Shown here: positions 1 through 9,503 of the stretch, piece after piece | How the letters are laid out: each line of letters starts with the position of its first letter | How positions within the stretch are numbered: the first letter of the stretch is position 1 | Assembly: GCF_014200675.1 (NCBI RefSeq) | Contig: NZ_JACHCI010000009.1 | Location: forward strand, 1-64,000 | DNA: 64,000 nucleotides | Origin: Janthinobacterium saanense | GTDB lineage: Bacteria > Pseudomonadota > Gammaproteobacteria > Burkholderiales > Burkholderiaceae_D | Direction: 5' to 3' | The notes under the pieces: model-generated | What the model saw: the letters and a program-made list of their open reading frames with translations, nothing else | The model's database searches: none | Told to the model about the DNA's origin: nothing | Program-made: the position numbers and the translations under genes

Positions 1-89
1 CACCCCTTCCCATCCCGAACAGGACCGTGAAACAACTTTGCGCCGATGATAGTGCTGCAACCAGTGTGAAAGTAGGTTATTGTCAGGCT
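1..89 (+). rRNA. rrf: 5S ribosomal RNA, 3' part
   Basis: The first bases match the internal and 3' part of a proteobacterial 5S rRNA: the CCCATCCCGAAC loop segment near position 10, the GCGCCGATGATAGTG segment near 40, and a 3' end of the TCAGGCT type that would pair with a GCCTGA 5' end lying outside the window. About the first 30 nt of the gene are missing. It is followed directly by an intrinsic terminator and no tRNA, so this is the distal end of an rRNA operon on the plus strand. Confidence 0.93.
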
Positions 90-97
90 TGTTATAT

Positions 98-129
98 AAA
101 AAAACCCCGCTAGATGCGGGGTTTTTTTT
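98..129 (+). terminator. Rho-independent terminator of the rRNA operon
   Basis: AAAACCCCGC (101-110), a five-base loop and GCGGGGTTTT (116-125) form a perfect stem followed by a run of T. It lies about 10 nt after the 5S end. The A-tract before the stem makes it potentially bidirectional, so it could also end transcription of the minus-strand DUF1840 gene whose stop is at 150. Confidence 0.93.
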
Positions 130-149
130 CGTCTGTAACGCTCATCTGC

Positions 150-494
150 CTAGATGCCCCAGATGATGCTTTCGCCTTCGGCCTTGGCCGAGCGCAGCAT
201 TTCCATCAATGGGAATGCACGTTGCGAGAAGTGAACTCTTTGCGCCAGTGCGTGTTCGGCTGTTTCACCAGCTTCACGCGCCTCTGGCGTATGCACATCA
301 TGCTCGACGTCATTTTCCGGATGCAGCCTGGTTTCCGCCACTTCCTGTTCCAGCAAGGCCAGTGCTGCACCTGCTTCCTCCGGCGTGATCACGCCGCGGG
401 TCGGGTTCTTGTGCAGGATGTCGAGGATGCGCTGGGCATGTTCCTGATACATCAGGACAGCGGGGGAGGATTTGGATTTGAATGAGATCAACAT
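150..494 (-). CDS. DUF1840 domain-containing protein
   Basis: A 114-residue soluble protein of the DUF1840 family, function unknown. It begins MLISFKSKSSP and ends with an acidic C-terminus; the family usually covers the whole protein at about this length. I took the internal ATG at 494 rather than the upstream ATG at 554, because MLI(S/T)FKS is the usual family start and the extra 20 residues look unlike protein. The Shine-Dalgarno is weak (AGAAAG). There is no signal peptide or membrane segment. It stands alone, tail-to-tail with the rRNA operon. The family assignment is from recall of the sequence pattern; no role is proposed. Confidence 0.8.
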   Translation of the reverse strand: MLISFKSKSSPAVLMYQEHAQRILDILHKNPTRGVITPEEAGAALALLEQEVAETRLHPENDVEHDVHTPEAREAGETAEHALAQRVHFSQRAFPLMEMLRSAKAEGESIIWGI

Positions 495-696
495 AAAAAC
501 TTTCTGAAACTTGTTATTGGTGTCGAAACAGTAGCACGACTTGATCATTCGCACAGGACGTCGGCTTGCTGTACCCGCATGCTGGTAAGCCAGCTGAGCT
601 TATCTGTTGGACAGCGTACTAATTTACAAGCCCTTCGACCAGCAATAACTCTTTCTTTAAGTTAAAACTAAGTATTGCTTGGTGGTTAATCTTGCT

Positions 697-1242
697 TCAC
701 TCCAGCTTGACCGAATCCATAAAAGTGTCGATGGTCTCATGCGATAGTTTCTTTTCATCGCCGACGATGACGACCTGGAAGATGCGTTTGTCTTGTGCGA
801 TGAAACGCGCTATCAGCAACGTGGGCTTGCCTTGCTGCGTGCCTGTTGCTTCGATGCTCAATGAACTTTGTTGCCGCGTGGCGGCTGGAGTGCTACTGGC
901 TGCCGATACCGATTTTTCACTGCGTACGCTGCCCTTGATATTGTTGAGCAAGGCAGCTTTCATGGCGGGCAAGGCCGCCTCGGCCTGCGCTTGCGTCGGC
1001 ATCAGTGCATTGCCGATGGCAAAGGTACTATCCTCGGCCTGGCTGGCCGTCATGGTCAGGCTGACTTTCGTTCCATCCAGATCCACGTCGCGCGTCAGGC
1101 GCGAGGGCTTGCCTGGGAAGAGGGCGCTGAATTGCCCGTCAGGACTGCGATAGTCGCGCCAGTCGAATTTTGGACTGCAGGCGGACAGCACGCTGGCCGT
1201 GGTCAGCATGGCAAAAACCATGGCGAGTGATGTTCTTTTCAT
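697..1242 (-). CDS. putative lipoprotein of unknown function
   Basis: A 181-residue protein with a lipoprotein signal: a basic start (MKRTS), a hydrophobic stretch and the lipobox LSAC, so Cys21 would be lipidated. The mature part begins with a (D/W)-RDYRSPDGQFSALFPGKP motif typical of small secreted beta-sandwich-like unknowns; I recognise no catalytic motif. The ATG at 1242 is preferred over a longer start at 1281 because it places the basic and hydrophobic signal at the very N-terminus. It lies 42 nt downstream of comM on the same strand and could be co-transcribed with it. Function unknown. Confidence 0.75.
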   Translation of the reverse strand: MKRTSLAMVFAMLTTASVLSACSPKFDWRDYRSPDGQFSALFPGKPSRLTRDVDLDGTKVSLTMTASQAEDSTFAIGNALMPTQAQAEAALPAMKAALLNNIKGSVRSEKSVSAASSTPAATRQQSSLSIEATGTQQGKPTLLIARFIAQDKRIFQVVIVGDEKKLSHETIDTFMDSVKLE

Positions 1243-1284
1243 CACTTCATGGTAGCAGGGCCATACACAGCTGGCAATCACGCT

Positions 1285-2802
1285 TCAATGCTCGCGCAGC
1301 ACCCGCCGGTACTGGATCGCTTCAGCTACATGCGGGTGGGCAATCTTGCGGCTGTCCGCCAGGTCGGCGATGCTGCGGGCCACACGTAATACCCGGTGAT
1401 AGGCGCGCGCTGACCAGTGCAGGCGCAGCATGGCATTGAGCAGGAGTTGCTCACCGCTCTGGTCCAGCGGGCAGTGCTGCTCGATCTCGATGCTGGACAG
1501 TTGCTGGTTGCTCTTGCCCTGGCGTGCCTGTTGTAAGGCAAAGGCGGCCACCACGCGGGCCGCGATGGTGGCGGAACTTTCACCGGCCGACTGGCGTGCC
1601 AGAGAAGAGGGCAGCATGGCGGCCACCTCGATCTGCATATCGATGCGATCGAGCAGGGGACCTGACAAACGGCCGTGATAGCGCAACACGGCATCGGGCG
1701 TGCAGCGGCAGCGTCCTGAAGCATGGCCCAGGTAGCCGCAGGGGCAGGGATTCATGGCGGCAATCAGTTGGAAGCGGGCTGGAAACTCGGCCTGGCGGGC
1801 AGCCCGTGAAATGCTGATGAGACCCGACTCCATGGGCTGGCGCAAGACTTCCAGCACCCTGCGGTCAAATTCGGCGATTTCATCGAGAAACAGCACCCCG
1901 CAATGCGCCAGTGAAATTTCGCCTGGCCGCGGTATATTGCCGCCGCCTACCAGGGCTACGCCGGACGCCGTCTGATGAGGGGCGCGATAGGGCCGGCGTT
2001 TCCAGTTTTCTACCTTGAAATTGCCGCTCAAGGAATGCACTGCCGCCGATTCCAGCGCTTCGTCTTCGCTCATCGGTGGCAAGATGCCGGGAAAGCGGCA
2101 GGCCAGCATGCTCTTGCCGGCGCCGGGCGGACCCACCATCAGCAGGCTGTGGCCACCTGTCGCTGCCACTTCCAGTGCGCGTTTTACTTGCTGCTGGCCT
2201 TTCACGTCCATGAAGTCAGGGAACTGGAAGGGCGCCGGCGCCAGTTGCGGCTGGTGGCGTTGCAAGACAGTCTGGCTGTCGCGGGCGGCAAAGTGGGCGC
2301 ACACCTCGAGCAGGGTGTGGGCTGGATAGATGCAGGCGTCGTGCACCAGGGCCGCTTCGTCCGCGTTGCCGTAGGGCAGGATGAAGGCCCGCTTTGCACC
2401 ATCGTGGTTACGCTGCATGGCAAAGGTCATCGCCAGTGCACCACGGATGGGACGCAACTGGCCGGACAGCGATAGTTCGCCGGCAAATTCATAGCGGTGT
2501 AATTGATCGCCCGGCAATTGGCCCGAGGCTGCCAGGATGCCGAGGGCGATCGGCAGGTCGAAACGTCCGGATTCTTTTGGCAGGTCGGCGGGTGCCAGGT
2601 TGGCCGTGATGCGCCGCGCCGGCATGTCGAAACCACAGTTTTGCAGGGCGGCGCGCACACGGTCGCGTGATTCCTTGACTTCGGTATCGGGCAAGCCGAC
2701 GATGGTAAACGAAGGCAAGCCGTTGGCAAGGTGGACTTCGACGTTCACCTCTGGCGCGTCCATGCCGGCCAGGGCGCGGCTTTTCAGGACTGCCAGGCTC
2801 AT
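1285..2802 (-). CDS. comM: YifB/ComM family Mg chelatase-like AAA+ ATPase
   Basis: A 505-residue protein of the ComM/YifB family. It has an N-terminal Lon-like (ChlI) fold, a central Mg-chelatase-type AAA+ module with Walker A GPPGAGKS and Walker B FLDEIAEF, and a C-terminal Mg_chelatase_C helical domain containing AYHRVLRVARSIADL. A CPCGYLGH segment with paired cysteines is typical. In other proteobacteria ComM is a hexameric helicase promoting branch migration during natural transformation; that role is inferred here. The start at 2802 (MSLAVLKSRAL) has a clear AGGGAG site; the 26 residues upstream are not family-like. dprA, another transformation gene, lies at 58507. Confidence 0.93.
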   Translation of the reverse strand: MSLAVLKSRALAGMDAPEVNVEVHLANGLPSFTIVGLPDTEVKESRDRVRAALQNCGFDMPARRITANLAPADLPKESGRFDLPIALGILAASGQLPGDQLHRYEFAGELSLSGQLRPIRGALAMTFAMQRNHDGAKRAFILPYGNADEAALVHDACIYPAHTLLEVCAHFAARDSQTVLQRHQPQLAPAPFQFPDFMDVKGQQQVKRALEVAATGGHSLLMVGPPGAGKSMLACRFPGILPPMSEDEALESAAVHSLSGNFKVENWKRRPYRAPHQTASGVALVGGGNIPRPGEISLAHCGVLFLDEIAEFDRRVLEVLRQPMESGLISISRAARQAEFPARFQLIAAMNPCPCGYLGHASGRCRCTPDAVLRYHGRLSGPLLDRIDMQIEVAAMLPSSLARQSAGESSATIAARVVAAFALQQARQGKSNQQLSSIEIEQHCPLDQSGEQLLLNAMLRLHWSARAYHRVLRVARSIADLADSRKIAHPHVAEAIQYRRVLREH

Positions 2803-2895
2803 TGTGACTCCCTGCACCGCAGTTGCGGGCAGGTTCAGTCTAGCGTTCGTGCTGGCGTAGCGATTGAGATGCGCCAGCAAGGCCGCTGATAAGGT

Positions 2896-3144
2896 TTAAG
2901 CCTTGGGCTCGTTCAAGCGCGCTTCCAGTTCCACTACGCGCAATTCCAGTGCGTCCAGTTTGGCGCGGGTCTTGGCCAGCACTTGCGCCTGGATATCGAA
3001 TTCCTCGCGCGTCACCAGATCCAGGCGGGCAAAGCCCTGGGTCATCATCGACTTCACATTTTTCTCGATATCCTTGGCTGGCGAGTTTTCGATGGCTTGG
3101 TGGATCTTGCCTTGCAAATCATTAAAAAAAGTATTCATGTCCAT
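2896..3144 (-). CDS. ubiK: UbiK accessory factor (BMFP/YqiC family)
   Basis: An 82-residue protein of the UbiK/YqiC family. The core TRLDLV-type segment (FARLDLVTREEFD, residues about 40-52) and the C-terminal coiled coil (LDALELRVVELEARL) match the family. UbiK assists the Ubi complex in aerobic ubiquinone synthesis and binds lipid through its amphipathic N-terminus. The ATG at 3144 has an AAAGGA site six bases upstream. It is divergent from the porin-glnK-amtB operon, sharing a 279-bp intergenic region, and is followed after 93 nt by comM. Function is from family knowledge. Confidence 0.88.
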   Translation of the reverse strand: MDMNTFFNDLQGKIHQAIENSPAKDIEKNVKSMMTQGFARLDLVTREEFDIQAQVLAKTRAKLDALELRVVELEARLNEPKA

Positions 3145-3185
3145 GATGGTCCTTTAGGTGTTCTTAGTGGGGTGGCAGGTGCATC

Positions 3186-3200
3186 GCACCATTGCGGTGC
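3186..3200. promoter_or_regulatory. NtrC-type binding site
   Basis: GCACC-ATTGC-GGTGC is an exact match to the NtrC dyad consensus GCACC-N5-GGTGC. It lies about 126 bp upstream of the sigma-54 promoter at 3326, the usual enhancer distance. An overlapping half-site (GGTGC at 3179-3183) and another near 3217 may help. Binding of NtrC is inferred. Confidence 0.78.
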
Positions 3201-3325
3201 ACTTCAGCCTTAATCTGGTGCGCAGCTGGGCTAATTTTCAAATCTTCAACATGGTATGTCCGTCATTTCTGCTGTTTGCAGGCTATGTGTGGGCATAAAT
3301 ACAGCTATCAAGGTGACAAGGCAGC

Positions 3326-3341
3326 TGGCACGTATTCTGCT
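3326..3341 (+). promoter_or_regulatory. sigma-54 promoter of the porin-glnK-amtB operon
   Basis: TGGCACGTATTCTGCT matches TGGCACG-N4-TTGCW except one base. The GG (3327-3328) and GC (3339-3340) doublets are separated by exactly 10 bp, as sigma-54 requires. It lies about 80 bp before the porin ATG and downstream of the NtrC dyad, fitting induction under nitrogen limitation. Confidence 0.8.
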
Positions 3342-3423
3342 AAAGAATTCATAAACGCTCTGTGATCTCCAGGCAAGATTTTAAACCTCAACTGCTTTAA
3401 AAGCTCAAGAAAAGGAAATCGCC

Positions 3424-4547
<1,124 letters not shown>

Positions 4548-4558
4548 GGGGAATCTTA

Positions 4559-6088
4559 ATGAATAAAAATATAACAAAAGTACTTGCTGGGATAGCCTGT
4601 CTGTTTGCCTTTGGCGTGGCCGCGCCCAGTTTTGCCGATGCGCCGGCTGCCGCCGCGACCTCGGCCGTCGCTACGCCTGCCGTGACGCCTGCACCGGATG
4701 CGGCGCCAGCACTTGCTGCACCTGCACCCGCACCGGCTGCCGCTGCTGCTGCCGCACCCGTTCCCAACAAGGGCGATACCGGTTTCATGATGTTATCCAC
4801 CTTGCTGGTGATCTTGATGACGATCCCCGGCCTGGCCCTGTTCTACGGCGGCCTGGTGCGTTCCAAGAATATGTTGTCGGTACTGATGCAAGTGTTCATG
4901 GTATTTGCCTTGATCGTGGTGCTGTGGTGCATTTATGGCTACTCGATCGCCTTCACGGAAAAAACCGCCTTCTTCGGTGGCTTTGACCGCCTGTTCCTGA
5001 ACGGTATCTGGGACCCGGTGAAAGGCACGTTTGCCACCGCCGCCACCTTCAGCAAGGGCGTGGTCATTCCCGAGTTCGTCTATGTCGCCTTCCAGGGCAC
5101 GTTTGCCGCGATTACCTGCGCACTGATCGTCGGCGCCTTTGCCGAGCGCGCCAAGTTTGCCGCCGTGCTGGCCTTCGTCGTGCTGTGGTTTACCTTTGGC
5201 TACCTGCCAGTGGCGCATATGGTCTGGTTCTGGACCGGCCCTGACGCCATCACCAATGCGGCGACCTCGGCCAGCGAAACGCTGAAAGCGGGCTGGCTGT
5301 TCCAAAAAGGTGCGCTGGACTTTGCCGGCGGCACCGTGGTGCACATCAATGCCGCGATCGCCGGCCTGATGGGTGCCATCATGATCGGCAAACGCGTGGG
5401 CCTGGGCCGTGAATCGATGGCGCCACACTCGCTGACGATGACCATGATCGGTGCTTCCCTGCTGTGGGTGGGCTGGTTCGGTTTCAACGCCGGTTCTTCG
5501 CTGGAAGCAGGCGACGTGGCTGCGCTGGCTTTCATCAACACCTTGCTCGCGACCGCCGCCGCTACCCTGTCGTGGGTATTTGGCGAATGGATCACCAAGG
5601 GCAAGCCTTCCATGCTCGGTGGCGCATCGGGCGCCGTGGCTGGCCTGGTGGCCATCACCCCGGCAGCAGGTTTTGTTGGCCCGATGGGCGGCCTGGTGAT
5701 CGGCTTGCTCGCTGGCGTGGTGTGCCTGTGGGGCGTGAATGGCTTGAAACGTCTGCTGGGTGTGGATGATTCGCTGGACGTATTCGGCGTGCACGGCGTG
5801 GGCGGTATCCTGGGCGCCTTGCTGACCGGTGTGTTTGCTGCGCCACAACTGGGTGGGCAGGGCATTTTTGACTATGTCACCAACAAGATGTCGGCTGACC
5901 CGTATTCGATCGGCCACCAGGTACTGGTGCAGGCCGAAGCCGTCGGCACGACCATCATCTGGTCGGCGGTGGTGTCCTTCATTGCCTATAAACTGGTCGA
6001 CATCGTCATCGGCCTGCGCGTACCGGAAGAAGAAGAGCGCGAAGGCCTCGATATCACCAGCCATGGTGAGCAGGCTTATCACGGATAA
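4559..6088 (+). CDS. amtB: ammonium transporter AmtB
   Basis: A 509-residue Amt/Mep/Rh family channel of the inner membrane. It has a cleavable signal peptide (to about residue 26), then an unusually long Ala/Pro linker (about residues 27-71), then 11 membrane segments beginning at LALFYGGLVRSKN. The conserved parts are present: PVAHMVWFW, the first pore histidine in GGTVVHINAAIAGL and the second in VFGVHGVGGILGAL. It conducts ammonium into the cell and is gated by the neighbouring GlnK. A strong terminator follows at 6151. Confidence 0.96.
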   Translation: MNKNITKVLAGIACLFAFGVAAPSFADAPAAAATSAVATPAVTPAPDAAPALAAPAPAPAAAAAAAPVPNKGDTGFMMLSTLLVILMTIPGLALFYGGLVRSKNMLSVLMQVFMVFALIVVLWCIYGYSIAFTEKTAFFGGFDRLFLNGIWDPVKGTFATAATFSKGVVIPEFVYVAFQGTFAAITCALIVGAFAERAKFAAVLAFVVLWFTFGYLPVAHMVWFWTGPDAITNAATSASETLKAGWLFQKGALDFAGGTVVHINAAIAGLMGAIMIGKRVGLGRESMAPHSLTMTMIGASLLWVGWFGFNAGSSLEAGDVAALAFINTLLATAAATLSWVFGEWITKGKPSMLGGASGAVAGLVAITPAAGFVGPMGGLVIGLLAGVVCLWGVNGLKRLLGVDDSLDVFGVHGVGGILGALLTGVFAAPQLGGQGIFDYVTNKMSADPYSIGHQVLVQAEAVGTTIIWSAVVSFIAYKLVDIVIGLRVPEEEEREGLDITSHGEQAYHG

Positions 6089-6150
6089 TTATTAATTCTT
6101 TGGCATGGCGGCGCCCCGGCGCACCGTGTCAACGTTGTTTTGCTTGTAAG

Positions 6151-6177
6151 GGCGCCTCATCGAGGCGCCTTTTTTTT
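6151..6177 (+). terminator. Rho-independent terminator after amtB
   Basis: GGCGCCTC (6151-6158), loop ATC, GAGGCGCC (6162-6169) and eight T form a perfect stem with U-tract, 62 nt after the amtB stop. It closes the nitrogen operon. Confidence 0.93.
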
Positions 6178-6301
6178 CCTTATACGAATGCAAAAGGTCT
6201 TTAAAACAAGGCTTTTGCCCCGATTTGGGGTACTTACACGGTAATATAGTCGGCAGTTCTGTGTGCTTTTCGATGACTGCACATAATTTAAGGATGTAAC
6301 T

Positions 6302-7600
6302 ATGGTTCCCCATCTCGTCACGGCCCTGACTGGACCGCTGCTCGACCTAGAAAAAAAGATCCTGGCCGCGACGCCGGCCATTGAGCGCTGGTTCCGCATG
6401 GAGTGGCAAGAGCACACGCCGCCTTTCTATTGCTCAGTAGACTTGCGCAATGCCGGTTATAAACTGGCGCCCGTCGACACGAATCTGTTCCCTGGCGGTT
6501 TTCATCACCTGGCGACGGAAATGCTGCCTTTATCCGTGCAGGCGGCGATGGCGGCCATCGACAAGTATTGTCCGGACGCCCGCAATCTGCTGATGATTCC
6601 GGAGTTGAATAACAACACGCCGCATTATCTGCAAAACGTGGCACGCCTGATGCAGATCTTCCGCCAGACCGGCTTGCATGTGCGTCTGGGTTCCTGGTCG
6701 CCTGAAATTACCCAGCCGACGCCGTTGGCGTTGCCTGATGGCAATATGCTGGTAATCGAGCCGCTGGTGCGCCTGAACAATGGCCGCCGCCTGGGCTTGA
6801 AGGATTTCGACCCTTGCACGATCTTGCTGAATAACGACTTGTCGGACGGCATACCCGATATCTTGCAAAATATTCATGAACAAAGCCTGTTGCCGCCTTT
6901 GCATGCGGGCTGGGCCTTGCGCCGCAAGAGCAACCACTACACGGCTTACGATGAAGTGGTGAAAAAGTTCGGCAAGATGATCGATGTCGATCCCTGGATG
7001 CTGAATCCTTTCCACGCCAAGTGCAGCGATATCAACTTCCAGGAAGGCGAGGGCGAAGACGCGCTGGCCGCCAGCGTGGACGTGCTGCTGGCGAAGATCC
7101 GCAAGAAATACAAGGAATACGGCATCAAGGAAAAGCCGTTCGTGATCGTCAAGCCCGACGCGGGCACCTATGGCACGGGCATCATGACGGTGCGCGACGC
7201 CAGCGAAGTGCGCGATTTGTCACGCAAGCAACGCGACATCATGTCCATCGTCAAGGATGGCAAGGTAGTCACCGACGTGATCATCCAGGAAGGCGTGCCG
7301 ACCTTTGAAAGCATCAAGGATGCAGTAGCCGAGCCGGTGGTCTATATGATAGACCGCTATGTGGTGGGCGGTTTCTATCGCGTGCACGCGGAAAAGGGCG
7401 TGGACCAGAACCTGAACGCGCCCGGTTCGCAATATGTGCCGCTGGCGTTTGCCCAGCAGCACGCGGTGCCGGACTTGAAGGCCAAGCCGGGCACGGCGGC
7501 GCCTAACCGTTTTTATGTGTATGGCGTAGTGGCGCGGCTGGCCTTGCTGGCGGCGTCGCTGGAAATGGAACGCACCGACCCGAATCCCGAGGTGTATTGA
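6302..7600 (+). CDS. gshA: glutamate--cysteine ligase (proteobacterial type)
   Basis: A 432-residue enzyme of the TIGR02049-type glutamate-cysteine ligase found in Thiobacillus-like and many betaproteobacteria, distinct from the E. coli GshA fold family. It makes gamma-glutamylcysteine, the first step of glutathione synthesis. Recognisable segments are the N-terminal DLRNAGYKLAPVDTNLFPGG, a central KPDAGTYGTGIMTV nucleotide-binding stretch and C-terminal NLNAPGSQYVPLAF. AGGA lies seven bases before the ATG. gshB follows after about 110 nt, so the two steps of the pathway are encoded together. Confidence 0.92.
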   Translation: MVPHLVTALTGPLLDLEKKILAATPAIERWFRMEWQEHTPPFYCSVDLRNAGYKLAPVDTNLFPGGFHHLATEMLPLSVQAAMAAIDKYCPDARNLLMIPELNNNTPHYLQNVARLMQIFRQTGLHVRLGSWSPEITQPTPLALPDGNMLVIEPLVRLNNGRRLGLKDFDPCTILLNNDLSDGIPDILQNIHEQSLLPPLHAGWALRRKSNHYTAYDEVVKKFGKMIDVDPWMLNPFHAKCSDINFQEGEGEDALAASVDVLLAKIRKKYKEYGIKEKPFVIVKPDAGTYGTGIMTVRDASEVRDLSRKQRDIMSIVKDGKVVTDVIIQEGVPTFESIKDAVAEPVVYMIDRYVVGGFYRVHAEKGVDQNLNAPGSQYVPLAFAQQHAVPDLKAKPGTAAPNRFYVYGVVARLALLAASLEMERTDPNPEVY

Positions 7601-7711
7601 TCCTTCAAGTCGGGACTGCCAGGCGCGGCGCCAACCTCGCCTGGCGATCTCGGCTAGAATCAGGTATTGACCTCAAGCATTCACCATCAAGCATTTCCGA
7701 CTGGACCGTAC

Positions 7712-8674
7712 ATGAAAATCGCATTCCTTGCCGACCCGCTGGCGGGCTTCAAGACTTATAAAGATTCCACTTTTGCCATGATGCGCGAGGCCGCCCGCCG
7801 CGGTCACGCCATCTATGCCTTTGAACAAAAGGATATGGCGCTGGAAGAAGGCATCGTCACGGCCGAAGTACAGCACATCGTGCTGACGGGGCATGAGCAC
7901 GACTGGTACCAGGTCGTGTCCCGCGAGGAAGTGCGTTTGTCGACCCTGGACGCGATCATCGAGCGCAAGGACCCGCCGTTCGATATGGAATATGTGTACG
8001 GCACCTATTTGCTGGAACTGGCGGAAAAGCAGGGCGCGCGCGTGTTCAACAAGCCGTCGGCGATTCGCGACAACAATGAAAAGCTGGCGATTGCCCAGTT
8101 TTCCGAATTCACTTCGCCGACTCTGGTCACATCCAGCGAAGCGCGCTTGCGCGCTTTTCACGCCAAGCACCAGGATGTGATCTTCAAGCCGCTCGATGGC
8201 ATGGGCGGTACGGGCATCTTCCGCGTCAAGGCCGATGGCTTGAATCTGGGCGCCATCATTGAAACGTTGACGGAAAACGGTGGACAAACCATCATGGCGC
8301 AGCGTTTTATTCCCGCTATTGCCAAGGGCGACAAGCGCATCCTGGTGATCGGCGGCAAACCGGTGCCGTTTGCGCTGGCGCGTATTCCGCAGGCGGGTGA
8401 AGTGCGCGGCAACCTGGCCGCCGGCGGTACGGGCGTGGCGCAGCCATTGACGGCGCGCGACCTGGAAATCGCTGAAAAGCTTGGCCCCATCCTGGCCGGC
8501 CGTGGCCTGATGCTGGTAGGATTGGATGTGATTGGTGACTACCTGACCGAAGTCAATGTCACCAGCCCGACCTGCTTCCAGGAAATCATGCAGCAGACGG
8601 GTTTTGATGTGGCCGCCATGTTTATCGATGCGGTCGAACACGGCGTAACGCAGCATCGCGCCCAGCAAAGTTAA
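7712..8674 (+). CDS. gshB: glutathione synthase
   Basis: A 320-residue ATP-grasp enzyme adding glycine to gamma-glutamylcysteine. It shows the GshB N-terminus MKIAFLADPL, the KPLDGMGGTGIFRV glycine-rich ATP-grasp loop, and the metal/ATP segment GLDVIGDYLTEVNVTSPT near the C-terminus. The ATG at 7712 gives the family start; 15 further residues upstream to 7667 have no family support. Last enzyme of the pathway begun by the preceding gshA. The PTS genes start 15 nt downstream and may be in the same transcript. Confidence 0.95.
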   Translation: MKIAFLADPLAGFKTYKDSTFAMMREAARRGHAIYAFEQKDMALEEGIVTAEVQHIVLTGHEHDWYQVVSREEVRLSTLDAIIERKDPPFDMEYVYGTYLLELAEKQGARVFNKPSAIRDNNEKLAIAQFSEFTSPTLVTSSEARLRAFHAKHQDVIFKPLDGMGGTGIFRVKADGLNLGAIIETLTENGGQTIMAQRFIPAIAKGDKRILVIGGKPVPFALARIPQAGEVRGNLAAGGTGVAQPLTARDLEIAEKLGPILAGRGLMLVGLDVIGDYLTEVNVTSPTCFQEIMQQTGFDVAAMFIDAVEHGVTQHRAQQS

Positions 8675-8689
8675 CAAGGTGAATTGATT

Positions 8690-9094
8690 ATGGTAGGGAT
8701 CTTGCTCATGACCCACGCCCCACTGGGACAGGCTTTTGTTGCCGCCTGCGCCCATGTGTTCCGCGGGCCGACCGAGCGTTTTGAAGCAATCGATGTGCTG
8801 GCCGATCAGGATCTGGCTGAAGTGCAGAAACTGGCCTCGGCAGCCATCTGCCGCCTCGACGATGGTTCAGGCGTGCTGGTGATTACCGATGTAAAGGGCG
8901 GTACGCCGTCCAATTGCTGCAACAAGCTGGCGGACGCGGGCCGGGTGGAAGTCATCGCCGGCATCAGCCTGCCGATGCTGCTGCGCGCCATCACCTATCG
9001 CCGCGATACGCTCGATGTGGTGGTGGAAATGGCGCTGGCCGGTGCGCAAAGCGGCGCCGTGCGCGTCGACAACCGCATTCGCGTGGGCGAGTAA
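8690..9094 (+). CDS. PTS EIIA component, mannose family
   Basis: A 134-residue EIIA(Man)-type phosphocarrier. The expected phosphorylated residue is His9 in LLMTHAPLG, and TDVKGGTPSN is the second family signature. The ATG at 8690 lies eight bases after AAGGTG, better than the in-frame TTG at 8684. No EIIB, EIIC or EIID gene is near; HPr and EI follow, so phosphate flows EI-HPr-EIIA with no sugar permease in this locus. In related betaproteobacteria this arrangement is thought to be regulatory. Overlap with gshB transcription is likely (15-nt gap). Confidence 0.9.
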   Translation: MVGILLMTHAPLGQAFVAACAHVFRGPTERFEAIDVLADQDLAEVQKLASAAICRLDDGSGVLVITDVKGGTPSNCCNKLADAGRVEVIAGISLPMLLRAITYRRDTLDVVVEMALAGAQSGAVRVDNRIRVGE

Positions 9095-9111
9095 GGAAGG
9101 AAGTGTTATGG

Positions 9112-9137
9112 CCGCCGCCCTGAAGGCGGCGGATTTT
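9112..9137 (+). promoter_or_regulatory. stem-loop between EIIA and ptsH
   Basis: CCGCCGCC (9112-9119), loop CTGAA, GGCGGCGG (9125-9132) and then ATTTTA. The stem is perfect but the T-tract is short and broken, so it could be a weak terminator, an attenuator or an mRNA-stabilising hairpin setting different EIIA and HPr levels. Confidence 0.55.
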
Positions 9138-9189
9138 ATAAAATCGGACTGTCATCAGCGTAGTATTCAGGGATAGAGACTATACAAAA

Positions 9190-9459
9190 ATGATTCAAAA
9201 AGAACTCGAAATCATCAACAAGCTGGGACTGCATGCACGCGCTTCCGCCAAATTTACCCAGCTGGCCGCCAAGTTCAAGAGCGATGTGTGGCTGACCCGC
9301 AACGCGCGCCGCATCAATGCGAAGTCCATCATGGGCGTGATGATGCTGGCTGCCGGCAAGGGCGCCAAAGTGACCCTGGAAGCTGAGGGTGAAGACGAGC
9401 AGGCATGCGTCGACGCGCTCACCATCCTGATTAACGACAGGTTTGGCGAAGGCGAGTAA
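9190..9459 (+). CDS. ptsH: HPr phosphocarrier protein
   Basis: An 89-residue HPr. His15 in LGLHARAS is the residue phosphorylated by EI, and Ser46 in AKSIMGVMML is the site for HPr kinase, which many betaproteobacteria possess. Full family length. The ORF ends TAATG, the stop touching a possible upstream start for EI, so translation of the two is probably coupled. It receives phosphate from the neighbouring EI and passes it to the EIIA encoded upstream. Confidence 0.96.
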   Translation: MIQKELEIINKLGLHARASAKFTQLAAKFKSDVWLTRNARRINAKSIMGVMMLAAGKGAKVTLEAEGEDEQACVDALTILINDRFGEGE

Positions 9460-9503
9460 TGCCCGCCGAACGCAGCCGCAGCCGCATCCCGACAGGTCAA
9501 CCC

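Noticed and set aside
130-700. tRNA gene following the rRNA operon
   Set aside because: No cloverleaf, TTCGA-type T-loop or CCA end is visible near the 5S gene or elsewhere in the window.
4793-6082. 429-residue open frame antisense to amtB
   Set aside because: Low-complexity His/Gln/Asp-rich translation, no ribosome site, and fully covered by the well-supported amtB; a codon-bias shadow.
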